Source of the DNA: Bacillus cabrialesii
GTDB taxonomy: Bacteria; Bacillota; Bacilli; Bacillales; Bacillaceae
Direction of reading: 5' to 3'
Assembly: GCF_004124315.2 (NCBI RefSeq)
Contig: NZ_CP096889.1
Coordinates: forward strand, 1,099,001 to 1,163,000
Length of the DNA: 64,000 bases
The position numbers and the translations under genes are program-made. Of this stretch, positions 42,093 to 51,018 are shown piece by piece (within the stretch, counting starts at the first letter, position 1; every line of letters begins with the position of its first letter). The notes beneath the pieces are model-generated. The model had not been told where the DNA came from, did no database searches, and saw only the letters and a list, made by a program, of their open reading frames with translations.

Positions 42093-43391
42093 TTATTCTT
42101 CTGTCAGAATGACTAGCGAATCAACAGAGGCTGCCACGTGAGAAACGGCGCGGCTGACTTCTTGAAGCCCTCCAAGAAAGGCCTGCAGATCGACGTCGAT
42201 TTTGCCTGACTGCTCTTTGCTGATTTTCATGCTGTGGACGATTTCATCGAATAAGCGGTTAATTTGCGTCATTTTTTCTTTGCTCTCGCTGACCAGCCCA
42301 TTCACGTCTTTGATATGTTTTGATACGATGTTGATTTGTGTATTCGTATTGTTCACAAGCTCTGACACGGTAGAGACGGTTTTTTTCGTGTCTTCAGAAA
42401 GCTTCCGAACTTCATTGGCCACTACGGCGAAACCTTTACCGTGTTCGCCGGCGCGGGCAGATTCAATAGAAGCATTGAGTGAAAGAAGATTTGTTTGTTC
42501 AGCGATGCCTGTGACGATGCCGAAGATTTTTTCAATTTGCTGGGCGATCTCATCCAGCTTGACCATTTCTTTTTCGATTTGGACAAGGCTTGTGTCGATT
42601 TTGTTCATCTGTTTTTGCTGGTTTTCAAGCTCTTTTTTCCCGCCGATCGACTTTTCTTCCACAGTGCCGGATGTCACTGTGCCGGCTTTGGATGCTTGGG
42701 AAATGCCTTCAGATTTGTCCACAAGCTCTTGAACAGATCTGCTCGTTTCTGAAAACAGGTTTGCAATCGATCCAGAGGTTTCTTGAATTTTCTGATGAAG
42801 AAGGTTTTTCTTTTCCTCTTGTTCATCACGGGTTTGGTTGTACTCGCTTTGAAACGCTTCAAGGACAAGCTGCTGTTCTAAGTTCAAGATTTTAGTTGTC
42901 GCTTTGATTGCTTTCAGCAGCTCTTGGTGATTTGCAATAGATGTTTCGTAAATGTTAATCATTGATAAAAGCAGTTCTTGAAACGCGCCCATATACCATT
43001 TTGGCAGAAGGCCGATTCTTAAATGAATGGAGGCGATTCGGTTCCGTTTTTCAATGAATTCATCATCGATAATACCTGCAAACATTTCCTGAATATGCCG
43101 TTTTAGCGTTTGTTTTAAGCGGTCAACTGAGCTGTGGTCATTGATGATGTCCATTAAAGAGCTTTCGTGGTCAAGGTTTTTATAAAACGCATCTACGATG
43201 AATACGATGTTTTCTTGTATTAATGGCTGAAGCTGCTCTAAAACGTAAAGTTCCGCATCTCCTAATCTGACCATTTTGAGCTGTTTTTTGACATCCGCAT
43301 GTTTGTTTGTGAGCTGAATTCGGTTTTTTTGCTGTCCGTTTGAATCAGAAAAATAAGCTGTTTCTTGTTTTCTATCTTTTTTAAATAACAA
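42093..43391 (-). CDS. hemAT: Heme-based aerotaxis transducer HemAT
   Basis: A soluble globin-coupled chemoreceptor that senses oxygen and signals through CheA. The globin domain (residues about 1-175) has the proximal His123 in ASIHLRIG and the distal-side Tyr70 in DAFYKNL. A linker leads to a methyl-accepting signalling domain with the conserved hairpin EQTNLLSLNASIESARAGEHGKGFAVVA (given in part) around residue 310. There is no membrane helix. The length of 432 equals that of B. subtilis HemAT. CCGATAA at 43457-43463 may be part of a sigma-D -10, without a convincing -35. Confidence 0.96.
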   Translation of the reverse strand: MLFKKDRKQETAYFSDSNGQQKNRIQLTNKHADVKKQLKMVRLGDAELYVLEQLQPLIQENIVFIVDAFYKNLDHESSLMDIINDHSSVDRLKQTLKRHIQEMFAGIIDDEFIEKRNRIASIHLRIGLLPKWYMGAFQELLLSMINIYETSIANHQELLKAIKATTKILNLEQQLVLEAFQSEYNQTRDEQEEKKNLLHQKIQETSGSIANLFSETSRSVQELVDKSEGISQASKAGTVTSGTVEEKSIGGKKELENQQKQMNKIDTSLVQIEKEMVKLDEIAQQIEKIFGIVTGIAEQTNLLSLNASIESARAGEHGKGFAVVANEVRKLSEDTKKTVSTVSELVNNTNTQINIVSKHIKDVNGLVSESKEKMTQINRLFDEIVHSMKISKEQSGKIDVDLQAFLGGLQEVSRAVSHVAASVDSLVILTEE

Positions 43392-43504
43392 TCCAGTGAT
43401 CCCCCTTGGGAAAAAATAATTTTTACCTTTTGGCTTTTTAAGCCTTTTTCTTTTTTATCGGTCAAGGGGAACATGAATGAAGATGCTGATGAAAAATATT
43501 TATA

Positions 43505-43533
43505 AAAACCGTTCATTAAAATGAACGGTTTAA
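43505..43533 (-). terminator. Terminator of yhfW
   Basis: AAACCGTTCA pairs with TGAACGGTTT around a short T/A loop and overlaps the yhfW stop. Confidence 0.8.
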
Positions 43534-45059
43534 TCAAGGTCTATTTGTTTTAATGGCTTGATGGCAGGGCCCTCCACAACTTCGCCCGTAGGTTTAAAGC
43601 GTGATCCGTGGCACGGGCAATCCCATGTGTGCTCGCCGTCATTCCACTCGACCTCGCAGCCTAAATGGGTGCACGTCGTATCGACGAGATGAAGGCAGCC
43701 TGTTTCATCCCGAAAAGCCCCCGCGCGTTTGCCGTTTATGGTGACGGCTTTCCCTTCTCCAGGCGCAATCTCGTCAAATTGGACGTCAGGCTTTTCAAGC
43801 TTTCCTTTAATGAAATGCTTGGCGACATCCGCATTATAGGAAATCACTTTTTGCAATCCGGGATTCAGATGGAAACGTGACGGCGTGAAAATGCTTTCGT
43901 ATGGATTGTCTTTTTTCTCCACAAGGTCTGACAATAGAGTGGCCGCGACAGCTGATGACGTCATGCCCCATTTTTTGAATCCGGTCGCTACAAGAAGATT
44001 GTCCTCATTTTCCGACATCGGTCCGATAAACGGAATTTTGTCAATTGTCACGAGGTCTTGAGTGGACCAATAATATGGGATGCTTTTGATGCCGATCGTG
44101 CTTTCTGCAGCTTTTCTCAGTGATTCGTAATGTGTCGACATGTCTTTTCCCTGGCCGGTTTTATGGCCTTCTCCGCTGAAGAGAATCAGTTTTTCTCCGT
44201 TAACAAGGGTATAGCGGAGCGCCACTGACGGCTTATCGATACTCAAATACATGCCCTCGGGATATTCGATCTTCGGCTTTATGGCGAGGACATAGGATCT
44301 GTCAGCGTACATTCTCGTTGCATATAATCCGCCTCCGTCATAAAAAGGGAAGTGGGAGCAGCATATGATAAAGCGGCTCTTAATGGCGTGCCGGGTTTTT
44401 GTAATGACTTCAGGCTCTTCTCCTTTTTTGATATCAAGCGCAACTGTGTCTTCAAAAATCCGTCCGCCTTTTTGAACAATCTGCTCCAGAAGCGCTTTTA
44501 AGTATTGCAGCGGATGAAATTGGGCTTGATTCTTCATGACGAGCGCCAGCTTAGAACCAACGGGAATCGGAAGGTCCTTGATAAGGTCTCTTTCGATTCC
44601 AAGCTTTGTGTATGCTTCATGCTCAGTGCGGATTTTTTGTACGGCGTTTTCATTTGCTGTGTAGAGATAAGCGTCTTGTTCGGTCCATTCGCAATCAATT
44701 TGATGTTCATCAACAATTCCTTTTATGTAATCAATTGCGTTTTGATTTGCTTCATAATAAAGCCTCGCGTGATTCAACCCGAAATTGCGGATAAATTCAT
44801 CGTAAATCATGTCGTGCTGTGCCGTAATTTTAGCGGTTGTATGGGCAGTGGTGCCGTTGAGGACCTGATTTGCTTCAATCAAGACGACACGGAAGCCTCT
44901 TTTCGTTAGTTCATACGCCGTTGTGATTCCCGTAATCCCGCCTCCGATAATGGTGACGTCACATTCAGTGTCCTCTTGAAGCGCAGGAAAAGAAGGCAGG
45001 TCTGTTGATGTTTTCCAGTATGTTTCGGGTGCTTCCTTTGCAAAATGTTGATTAGCCAA
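43530..45059 (-). CDS. yhfW: FAD oxidoreductase with Rieske domain YhfW
   Basis: A 509-residue two-domain protein. An N-terminal DAO-type FAD domain (TIIGGGITGITTAYEL, about residue 33) is fused to a C-terminal Rieske [2Fe-2S] domain with CTHLGCEVEW and CPCHGSRF (about residues 465-490). The organisation suggests electron transfer from an amine or amino-acid-like substrate to an acceptor; substrate unknown. GGAGG stands 9 bases before the TTG at 45059. Reading upstream to 45119 adds 20 residues without a ribosome site. Divergent from yhxC. Confidence 0.9.
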   Translation of the reverse strand: MANQHFAKEAPETYWKTSTDLPSFPALQEDTECDVTIIGGGITGITTAYELTKRGFRVVLIEANQVLNGTTAHTTAKITAQHDMIYDEFIRNFGLNHARLYYEANQNAIDYIKGIVDEHQIDCEWTEQDAYLYTANENAVQKIRTEHEAYTKLGIERDLIKDLPIPVGSKLALVMKNQAQFHPLQYLKALLEQIVQKGGRIFEDTVALDIKKGEEPEVITKTRHAIKSRFIICCSHFPFYDGGGLYATRMYADRSYVLAIKPKIEYPEGMYLSIDKPSVALRYTLVNGEKLILFSGEGHKTGQGKDMSTHYESLRKAAESTIGIKSIPYYWSTQDLVTIDKIPFIGPMSENEDNLLVATGFKKWGMTSSAVAATLLSDLVEKKDNPYESIFTPSRFHLNPGLQKVISYNADVAKHFIKGKLEKPDVQFDEIAPGEGKAVTINGKRAGAFRDETGCLHLVDTTCTHLGCEVEWNDGEHTWDCPCHGSRFKPTGEVVEGPAIKPLKQIDLD

Positions 45060-45170
45060 GCCGTTATACCTCCAATCAGATTTATTCTTAATTTTTCCAT
45101 ATTCTAGCTTTTCATACATAGGAAGCGGGCATTGTTCATAACATAATAAGGTTGAAAAGGAGTGATTTCA

Positions 45171-46028
45171 TTGGCGAATCAAAAAAAGAAAACATTGCCG
45201 CCTCAGCACCAGAACCAGCAGCCGGGCTTTGAATATCTCATGGATCCCCGTCCGGTTTTTGATAAGCCGAAGAAAGCGAAAAAATTAGAGGGCAAAACCG
45301 CAATTATTACTGGAGGAGACAGCGGAATAGGACGCGCTGTATCGGTGTTATTCGCAAAAGAAGGGGCGAATGTGGCCATTGTGTATTTGAACGAGCATCA
45401 GGATGCCGAGGAAACAAAGCAGTATGTAGAAAAGGAAGGGGTAAAATGTCTGCTGATTGCAGGAGATGTCGGAGATGAAGCGTTTTGCAATGATGTGGTC
45501 AGACAGGTAAGCCAAGCGTTTCCGTCCATTGATATATTGGTCAACAATGCTGCTGAGCAGCATGTCCAGCCCGGCATTGAAAAAATCACAAGCCACCAGC
45601 TGATCAGAACCTTTCAAACGAACATTTTCTCCATGTTTTACTTAACAAAGGCGGTGCTGCCTCATTTGAAAAAGGGCAGCTCTATCATTAATACCGCGTC
45701 AATTACCGCCTATAAAGGGAGTAAAACGCTGATCGATTACTCAGCGACAAAAGGAGCGATCGTTACGTTTACAAGGTCCCTTTCACAGTCGCTTGTCCAG
45801 CAGGGCATACGGGTCAACGCAGTAGCGCCGGGCCCCATTTGGACACCGCTTATTCCGGCCAGCTTTGCCGCGAAGGATGTGGAAGTGTTTGGTTCAGATG
45901 TGCCAATGGAACGCCCGGGCCAGCCGGTGGAAGTGGCGCCAAGCTATTTATACCTTGCCAGCGATGATTCCACATATGTCACAGGACAGACGATTCACGT
46001 CAATGGCGGAACGATTGTGAATGGGTAA
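45171..46028 (+). CDS. yhxC: Short-chain dehydrogenase YhxC
   Basis: A 285-residue SDR of the YhdF/YdaD-like stress group. It has a Lys/Gln/Pro-rich leader (residues 1-35), the nucleotide loop TGGDSGIGRAVSVLF, NNAAEQHV, and the catalytic Tyr and Lys in YSATKGAIV. AAGGAG precedes the TTG at 45171. Related to yhxD at 47.2-48.1 kb. Substrate unknown. Confidence 0.9.
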   Translation: MANQKKKTLPPQHQNQQPGFEYLMDPRPVFDKPKKAKKLEGKTAIITGGDSGIGRAVSVLFAKEGANVAIVYLNEHQDAEETKQYVEKEGVKCLLIAGDVGDEAFCNDVVRQVSQAFPSIDILVNNAAEQHVQPGIEKITSHQLIRTFQTNIFSMFYLTKAVLPHLKKGSSIINTASITAYKGSKTLIDYSATKGAIVTFTRSLSQSLVQQGIRVNAVAPGPIWTPLIPASFAAKDVEVFGSDVPMERPGQPVEVAPSYLYLASDDSTYVTGQTIHVNGGTIVNG

Positions 46029-46060
46029 TAAAAAGCCAATCCTAAAAGGATTGGCTTATT
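46029..46060. terminator. Shared terminator of yhxC and yhzC
   Basis: AAGCCAATCCT pairs with AGGATTGGCTT around AAA, overlapping the yhzC stop. Confidence 0.85.
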
Positions 46061-46289
46061 CGCTCTGTTTGAGCGCTGCATATTCTTTAGAGAGCGTGAG
46101 AAACGCATCTTTATCTTTTTCGTCCAAGGCTTTGTTGATTTGGTCCGTCAGCATGGCCAGCCGACGCTTATACAAGGATTCATCGAGCACCATTTGAATG
46201 TAGACATCCGTCATTGTGACATCAAATTCTTTTGTTTTTTGCGTGTTGCGGGACTTCATGAGCTCAGTGTACGATTTTTTCTCTTTCAT
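46056..46289 (-). CDS. yhzC: IDEAL-domain protein YhzC
   Basis: A 77-residue helical protein with the C-terminal IDEAL-type motif (LTDQINKALDEKDKDAFLTLS). This motif also occurs in ComK-binding and other Bacillus regulatory proteins. GGGGGGA precedes the ATG at 46289. It is divergent from comK with 292 bases between. Function unknown. Confidence 0.85.
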   Translation of the reverse strand: MKEKKSYTELMKSRNTQKTKEFDVTMTDVYIQMVLDESLYKRRLAMLTDQINKALDEKDKDAFLTLSKEYAALKQSE

Positions 46290-46304
46290 AAAGAATCCCC
46301 CCAA

Positions 46305-46581
46305 TGCCTTTTTTATAGTATATGGATAACGGTCTAAAAAATCAATAAATTTTTATAATTTTTAGACAACTAATACTTGGCAATCTATCGACATATCCTG
46401 CAAAATGCCGTAAGCCGGACGATTATATGAATGTAAAATCGGTTTATTACTAGTAATTTAGAACCAATAAATATTGAAGAAAGATGATTTTAGCTTATTT
46501 GGTAAAAAAACCTGTCGTTTTATAAAAACAGATGATAGATTATTAGTATAAATTTTGCAGAAAAAGGATGGAGGCCATAAT
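46305..46581 (+). promoter_or_regulatory. comK upstream region
   Basis: A 277-base AT-rich region between yhzC and comK with several A4/T4 clusters (46313-46370 and 46503-46530) of the kind ComK, Rok, CodY and AbrB bind at comK. TATAAA at 46547-46552 is a plausible -10. I cannot assign individual boxes by eye. Confidence 0.5.
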
Positions 46582-47160
46582 ATGAGTCAGAAAACAGACG
46601 CACCTTTAGAATCGTATGAAGTAAACGGCGAAACCATTGCCGTGCTGCCAGAAGAAATTGACGGCAAAATCTGTTCCAAAATTATTGAAAAAGACTGCGT
46701 GTTATACGTCAGCATGAAGCCGCTGCAAATTGTCGACAGAAGCTGCCGTTTTTTCGGATCAAGCTATGCGGGAAGAAAAGCGGGAACTTATGAAGTGACA
46801 AAAATTTCACACAAACCGCCGATCATGGTGGACCCTTCGAACCAAATCTTTTTATTCCCTACACTTTCTTCGACAAGACCCCAATGCGGCTGGATTTCCC
46901 ATGTGCATGTGAAAGAATTTAAACCGACTGAATTCGACGATACGGAAGTGACGTTTTCGAACGGGAAAACGATGGAGCTGCCGATCTCCTGCAATTCGTT
47001 CGAAAACCAGGTTTACCGGACAGCATGGCTCAGAACCAAATTCCAAGACCGTATCGAACACCGTGTGCCAAAACGGCAGGAATTTATGCTGTATCCAAAG
47101 GAAGAGCGGACGAAGATGATTTATGATTTTATTTTGCGTGAGCTCGGGGAGCGGTATTAG
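46582..47160 (+). CDS. comK: Competence transcription factor ComK
   Basis: The master activator of genetic competence, 192 residues, which binds paired AT-rich boxes and activates its own gene. The sequence is the standard ComK (SYEVNGETIAVLPEE at the start, FILRELGERY at the end, with VDRSCRFFGSSYAGR and SNQIFLFPTLS between). AAGGATGGAGG precedes the ATG at 46582. Gene intact, with no phage insertion such as is found in Listeria. Confidence 0.96.
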   Translation: MSQKTDAPLESYEVNGETIAVLPEEIDGKICSKIIEKDCVLYVSMKPLQIVDRSCRFFGSSYAGRKAGTYEVTKISHKPPIMVDPSNQIFLFPTLSSTRPQCGWISHVHVKEFKPTEFDDTEVTFSNGKTMELPISCNSFENQVYRTAWLRTKFQDRIEHRVPKRQEFMLYPKEERTKMIYDFILRELGERY

Positions 47161-47168
47161 TAAATAGA

Positions 47169-47202
47169 AAGGAGCTGACCGAACAAGGCAGCTCCTTCTC
47201 CT
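47169..47202. terminator. Shared terminator of comK and yhxD
   Basis: AAGGAGCTG (47169-47177) pairs with CAGCTCCTT (47189-47197) around an 11-base loop. Confidence 0.8.
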
Positions 47203-47205
47203 GCT

Positions 47206-48105
47206 TTAGGCCGTCGGAATTCCGCCGGTGATGCCATATACCTGAGATGTCACATAACTTGAATTCTCTGAAGCTAAGAATACATAAACATCTGCCAACT
47301 CTGCTGGCTGTCCAGCGCGGTTTAGCGGTGATGGCGGCGTGCCTTGGCCGAATTTCGGGATGTTTTCCGTCGGCTGACCTCCGGATATCTGCAGCGGCGT
47401 CCAAATTGGCCCAGGCGCAACTGAATTCACTCTGATGCCTTTGGAAGCCAGCTGTTTTCCAAGTCCGACGGTAAAGCCGATAATGGCGTTTTTCGTTGCA
47501 GCGTAATCTAACAGCATCGGGCTCGGATTGTAGCCTTCAACTGAGGTAGTGGTAATAATTGATGCGCCCTTCGGCAATAACGGAAGTGCCGCTTTTATAA
47601 CCCAGTAAAGGGAAAAGACGTTCACTTCAAATGTTTTATAGATTTGTTCAGTAGGCAGGTCTTCGATATTTTCGACCGCTTGCTGTTTGCCGGCAACGAG
47701 CGCCAATACATCCAGTCCGCCGAGTTCCTGATGCGCCTGTTTGACTAGATCCCGGCAAAAGGACTCGTCGCTCAAATCTCCGGGGATCAGCACTGCTTTT
47801 CGTCCCTCTGCTTCGATCAGTTCTTTCACCTCTTCAGCATCCGGCTGTTCCGCAGGCAAGTAGTTAATGGCCACATCGGCGCCTTCTCGGGCGTAAGCAA
47901 TCGCGGCAGCGCGGCCGATACCGGAATCGCCGCCGGTGACAAGGGCTTTTCGGCCGGTTAGTTTACCTGATCCTTTGTAGCTTTTTTCTCCGCAATCCGG
48001 CACCGGCTTCATGTTCTTTTGCAGGCCGGGAGGTTCTTGATATTGTTCAGGAAATTCATCGTGTAAAAATGCTGTTAAAGGATTGCTAAGATTAGAATCA
48101 GACAT
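47206..48105 (-). CDS. yhxD: Short-chain dehydrogenase YhxD
   Basis: A 299-residue SDR with TGGDSGIGRAAAIAYAREGADV, ALVAGKQQAV and the catalytic YAATKNAIIGF. It shares the leader, TGGDSGIGRA and GPIWTPL motifs with yhxC, so the two are paralogues flanking yhzC-comK. AAGGAG precedes three consecutive start-like codons (TTG, ATG, ATG); the last is best spaced. Substrate unknown. Confidence 0.9.
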   Translation of the reverse strand: MSDSNLSNPLTAFLHDEFPEQYQEPPGLQKNMKPVPDCGEKSYKGSGKLTGRKALVTGGDSGIGRAAAIAYAREGADVAINYLPAEQPDAEEVKELIEAEGRKAVLIPGDLSDESFCRDLVKQAHQELGGLDVLALVAGKQQAVENIEDLPTEQIYKTFEVNVFSLYWVIKAALPLLPKGASIITTTSVEGYNPSPMLLDYAATKNAIIGFTVGLGKQLASKGIRVNSVAPGPIWTPLQISGGQPTENIPKFGQGTPPSPLNRAGQPAELADVYVFLASENSSYVTSQVYGITGGIPTA

Positions 48106-48311
48106 CATCAATGCTCCTTTTCTGTTTGGTGTACATTCGTACGTGTACCCCTGAGCATATAGAGAAAAACATGTTTTGGCAGTTTGAATGCCGAAAGACG
48201 AGAAAAAACCAGCTCTTCTTCCATATTTATCTTGTCAAATATGACTATATGAATTATGATAAAATCCAGCTACAAAAAACTAAATATTGGATATAAGGGG
48301 AGTATATCGTC

Positions 48312-48581
48312 ATGAAAAAAGCGGCGGCGGTTTTGTTGTCACTTGGTCTCGTTTTCGGTTTTTCATACGGAGCTGGCCATGTGGCGGAAGCCAAAACAAA
48401 GGTGAAGGTCTATAAGAACTGCAAAGAGTTAAACAAAGTATACAAAGGCGGGGTGGCCCGCACGTCGAAGGTGAAAAATAAAGGCGGAAAAACGAAGTAC
48501 AAGCCTTACGTCTCTAAGGCGCTTTATGATGCCAATAAAAAACGCGACCGCGATAAAGATTTAATCGCCTGCGAGCGTTAA
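48312..48581 (+). CDS. yhjA: Secreted Excalibur-domain protein YhjA
   Basis: An 89-residue protein with a cleavable signal peptide (KKAAAVLLSLGLVFGFSYGAGHVAEA). A basic mature part of about 60 residues ends in the Excalibur calcium-binding-like pattern (YDANKKRDRDKDLIACE), with paired cysteines (NCKEL and IACER). AAGGGGAG precedes the ATG. Probably extracellular; function unknown. Confidence 0.88.
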   Translation: MKKAAAVLLSLGLVFGFSYGAGHVAEAKTKVKVYKNCKELNKVYKGGVARTSKVKNKGGKTKYKPYVSKALYDANKKRDRDKDLIACER

Positions 48582-48585
48582 ACAA

Positions 48586-48620
48586 GAAAAAGCAATCTGA
48601 TGTCCAGATTGCTTTTTTAT
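48586..48620. terminator. Shared terminator of yhjA and yhjB
   Basis: AAAAAGCAATCTG pairs with CAGATTGCTTTTT around ATGTC, symmetrical. Confidence 0.9.
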
Positions 48621-48623
48621 GAT

Positions 48624-50093
48624 TTACGCCGCCTGGTCAGCCGCAGCGCTTTTCGCTTTTCTTGTCACAAAGCTTACTGCCGCCATGACGGTGATGTTCA
48701 AAAGCAGGGCGACTATGCCGACATTTACATCTTTTGCGGCTTGCGGCAGCGCGGGAAATAAAGTGCCGATCGTCGTTTCCGTCAATGTAATATAAGAAAC
48801 CGCTCCGACACCTGCAATGATGCCGCAGAAAGCTCCTTGCTTCGTCACCGGATTGTGCTTGAACAGGCTGAACAAAAGGGCCGGGAATAATTGTGTGACA
48901 AGGCTGTAGCCCATCAATAGCAGCGTAACGATGGTATTTCCGCCTTTGAAGGTAAAGTACACCGAAATCAGCGCGATCACCGGCACTAAAAATTTAGCAA
49001 GCGCCGATACTTGCTGTTCTGTCGTGCGGGGTGCGAACACTTTGTACACATTTTTTGCGAACAGCGTGGAGGCGGACATTAAGATCATAGACCCCGGCAC
49101 AAGCGCCGTCAGCAGTCCGGCAGCGCCGATAATCCCGACAAACCAAGGGTCAAATGTTTGCAAAGACAGCCTCAAAAGCGATAGGTCCCCGTCTGCGCCT
49201 TTCAAACCCGGAACTTGCAGAATAGCCGCAAAGCCGACGAAAAGGACGAAGAGCAGGACCAGCTGGTATAAAGGCATAATGATGGCGTTTTTGCGAAACA
49301 CTTTTGGGTTTTCGGCTGAATACGAAGCGGAAAACGTATGAGGCCACATGTAAAATCCAAGCGCTGTCAAGAGCACGGTTGAACTGAACCATGCCGCACT
49401 TTGTCCCGTTTCGGGAAGCGTAAGAAATCCGGGCTTTGCGGTTTCAATCTGCTGAAACATGTCTTGGAATCCGCCGTAGTAATGAATGGGCAAATAGATA
49501 CCTAAAAACAGAACGACAACCAAAATCATGATGTCTTTCACAACTGATATCCAGGCAGACCCGTGAATGCCGGACACCATAACATAAACCGTGATGGAAA
49601 TGGCGCCGATCCAGATGGCGGCGGCCGGAGAGATTTTGCCGTACGACGTTTCCGATACAATCAGCCCAAGGCCTTTCAGCTGCAGCACAAGATAGGGAAT
49701 AAGAGCGGCGATACCTACCAGTGAGACGAGTACGCCAAGCAGCGGGCTGTTATACTTTTTGGTGAAAAAATCAGACTGCGACATCAGCTTATGTTGTTTC
49801 GCGTATGTCCAAACCGCAGGCAGGAGCCAATAAGAAAGGATGTAGGCCAGACAGCCGTAGGCGATGATGTAAAATGCCGGTCCGCCTTTCCCGTAAGCCC
49901 AGCCGCTGCCGCCGAGAAACGTAAATGTGGTGTAAATTTCGCCAGCCATTAATAAGAAGACGAATACGGTTCCGAAGCCGCGGCCTCCAACCGTCCACTG
50001 CTCAAGGTTCATGTCTTTACCTTTTTGGGCGCGTATGCCGAGAAAAATGCTCAAGAGCAGGACGCCGAAAATGATGATGAGTGCTGCGTTCAT
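48624..50093 (-). CDS. yhjB: Sodium:solute symporter YhjB
   Basis: A 489-residue SSS-family transporter with about 13 helices. An N-terminal LEQWTVGGRGFGTVFVFLLMAGEIYTTF-like stretch and GVSGIHGS-type sequences are characteristic of the pantothenate/proline symporter family. Substrate is not predictable by eye. It overlaps yhjC by 4 bases (ATGA), and the pairing with a DUF3311 peptide is typical of a subset of these symporters. Confidence 0.9.
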   Translation of the reverse strand: MNAALIIIFGVLLLSIFLGIRAQKGKDMNLEQWTVGGRGFGTVFVFLLMAGEIYTTFTFLGGSGWAYGKGGPAFYIIAYGCLAYILSYWLLPAVWTYAKQHKLMSQSDFFTKKYNSPLLGVLVSLVGIAALIPYLVLQLKGLGLIVSETSYGKISPAAAIWIGAISITVYVMVSGIHGSAWISVVKDIMILVVVLFLGIYLPIHYYGGFQDMFQQIETAKPGFLTLPETGQSAAWFSSTVLLTALGFYMWPHTFSASYSAENPKVFRKNAIIMPLYQLVLLFVLFVGFAAILQVPGLKGADGDLSLLRLSLQTFDPWFVGIIGAAGLLTALVPGSMILMSASTLFAKNVYKVFAPRTTEQQVSALAKFLVPVIALISVYFTFKGGNTIVTLLLMGYSLVTQLFPALLFSLFKHNPVTKQGAFCGIIAGVGAVSYITLTETTIGTLFPALPQAAKDVNVGIVALLLNITVMAAVSFVTRKAKSAAADQAA

Positions 50094-50290
50094 TCTGCTT
50101 CCTCCTTTTTATTTTCGTTGTCGAGGACATACACAACCGCCATCAACGCAGAGGTCAAAAGAGCCCATATCACGATATAGGCAAGAATAAACGGCATGCC
50201 AAACACATAGGGAGTCACTTTATTTGCAAAAGGGATGCCGAGTAAGATTCCGATAAAGGGCAAAGCGGCGAGAACGTGAATCAGTTTCAT
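50090..50290 (-). CDS. yhjC: DUF3311 small membrane subunit YhjC
   Basis: A 66-residue protein with two helices (IHVLAALPFIGILLGIPF and FILAYIVIWALLTSALMAVVYVL) and an acidic tail. AAGGAGG precedes the ATG at 50290. It overlaps yhjB by 4 bases; DUF3311 peptides commonly accompany SSS symporters and may be accessory subunits (inference from co-occurrence). Confidence 0.87.
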   Translation of the reverse strand: MKLIHVLAALPFIGILLGIPFANKVTPYVFGMPFILAYIVIWALLTSALMAVVYVLDNENKKEEAE

Positions 50291-50503
50291 AGAATCCTCC
50301 TTCAATTTAGGGTGGGGTGTGCCGCAATGAAAATCATGTCGCAGGTGCAGCGGCACATGTCATTTTTTGGGGTGAAAGTCTGTGGTACGAATTATAATTA
50401 AATTTATTTTGTTTGTATAGTGTGAATTGTCTGAAATTTAATAACGGAATTACCCGAAGAGGACACGGGCAGTCTTGGGGGGATGCAGAATGAGTCTAAA
50501 GAC

Positions 50504-50866
50504 TCATGGATTGTGGGGCGCAAATAAATAGAACGTTAATAATTCGCTTACCTGCTCCCGGATTCGCGGATTAAAATAGCGGTGCTTTTCTTCATAACCA
50601 TCGATCACAAATACATAAAGCGTAAAAGCCTCATCGCGTTCCGCCTCGTGAATCACAATTTTTCTTTTTCTCAGCTCTTTTCTGACCTCCATCAAATCCT
50701 TTTGTGCTATTTTTAATGATTCGCTGATAAGCTGTTTATAAGGATGCTTCAATTTTAAAGTGCTTTGCTCAATTCCGGCGAGATCACGATTTAAAATCGT
50801 GATGGCCATGGGCAAGAAGAGCGCCCGTTCAATGAAATCGTATATTTCCTCCTGAAGTTTCGGCAT
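50504..50866 (-). CDS. yhjD: Conserved helical protein YhjD
   Basis: A 120-residue cytoplasmic protein rich in charged helices (LKIAQKDLMEVRKELRKRKIVIHEAERDEAF), with a tyrosine-rich C terminus (YVFVIDGYEEKHRYF). AAGGAGTCAGC precedes the ATG at 50866. No catalytic motif seen, and function unknown. 137 bases of AT-rich promoter sequence separate it from divergent yhjE. Confidence 0.82.
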   Translation of the reverse strand: MPKLQEEIYDFIERALFLPMAITILNRDLAGIEQSTLKLKHPYKQLISESLKIAQKDLMEVRKELRKRKIVIHEAERDEAFTLYVFVIDGYEEKHRYFNPRIREQVSELLTFYLFAPHNP

Positions 50867-51018
50867 GCTGACTCCTTCTTTCTGACAGGAACGTTTGTTC
50901 TATATGTATTCTATATCGGCTGGTGAAATGTTTCAAGACAGAAAAAATCACCAAAACTTTTTAGTTTTCTGCTGATAATGTGTAGAATAAGGATAGACAA
51001 ACCCGGTAAGGAGTATAA

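Noticed and set aside
43440..43530. A sigma-D promoter for hemAT
   Set aside because: CCGATAA resembles the -10, but I could find no TAAA at the proper distance.
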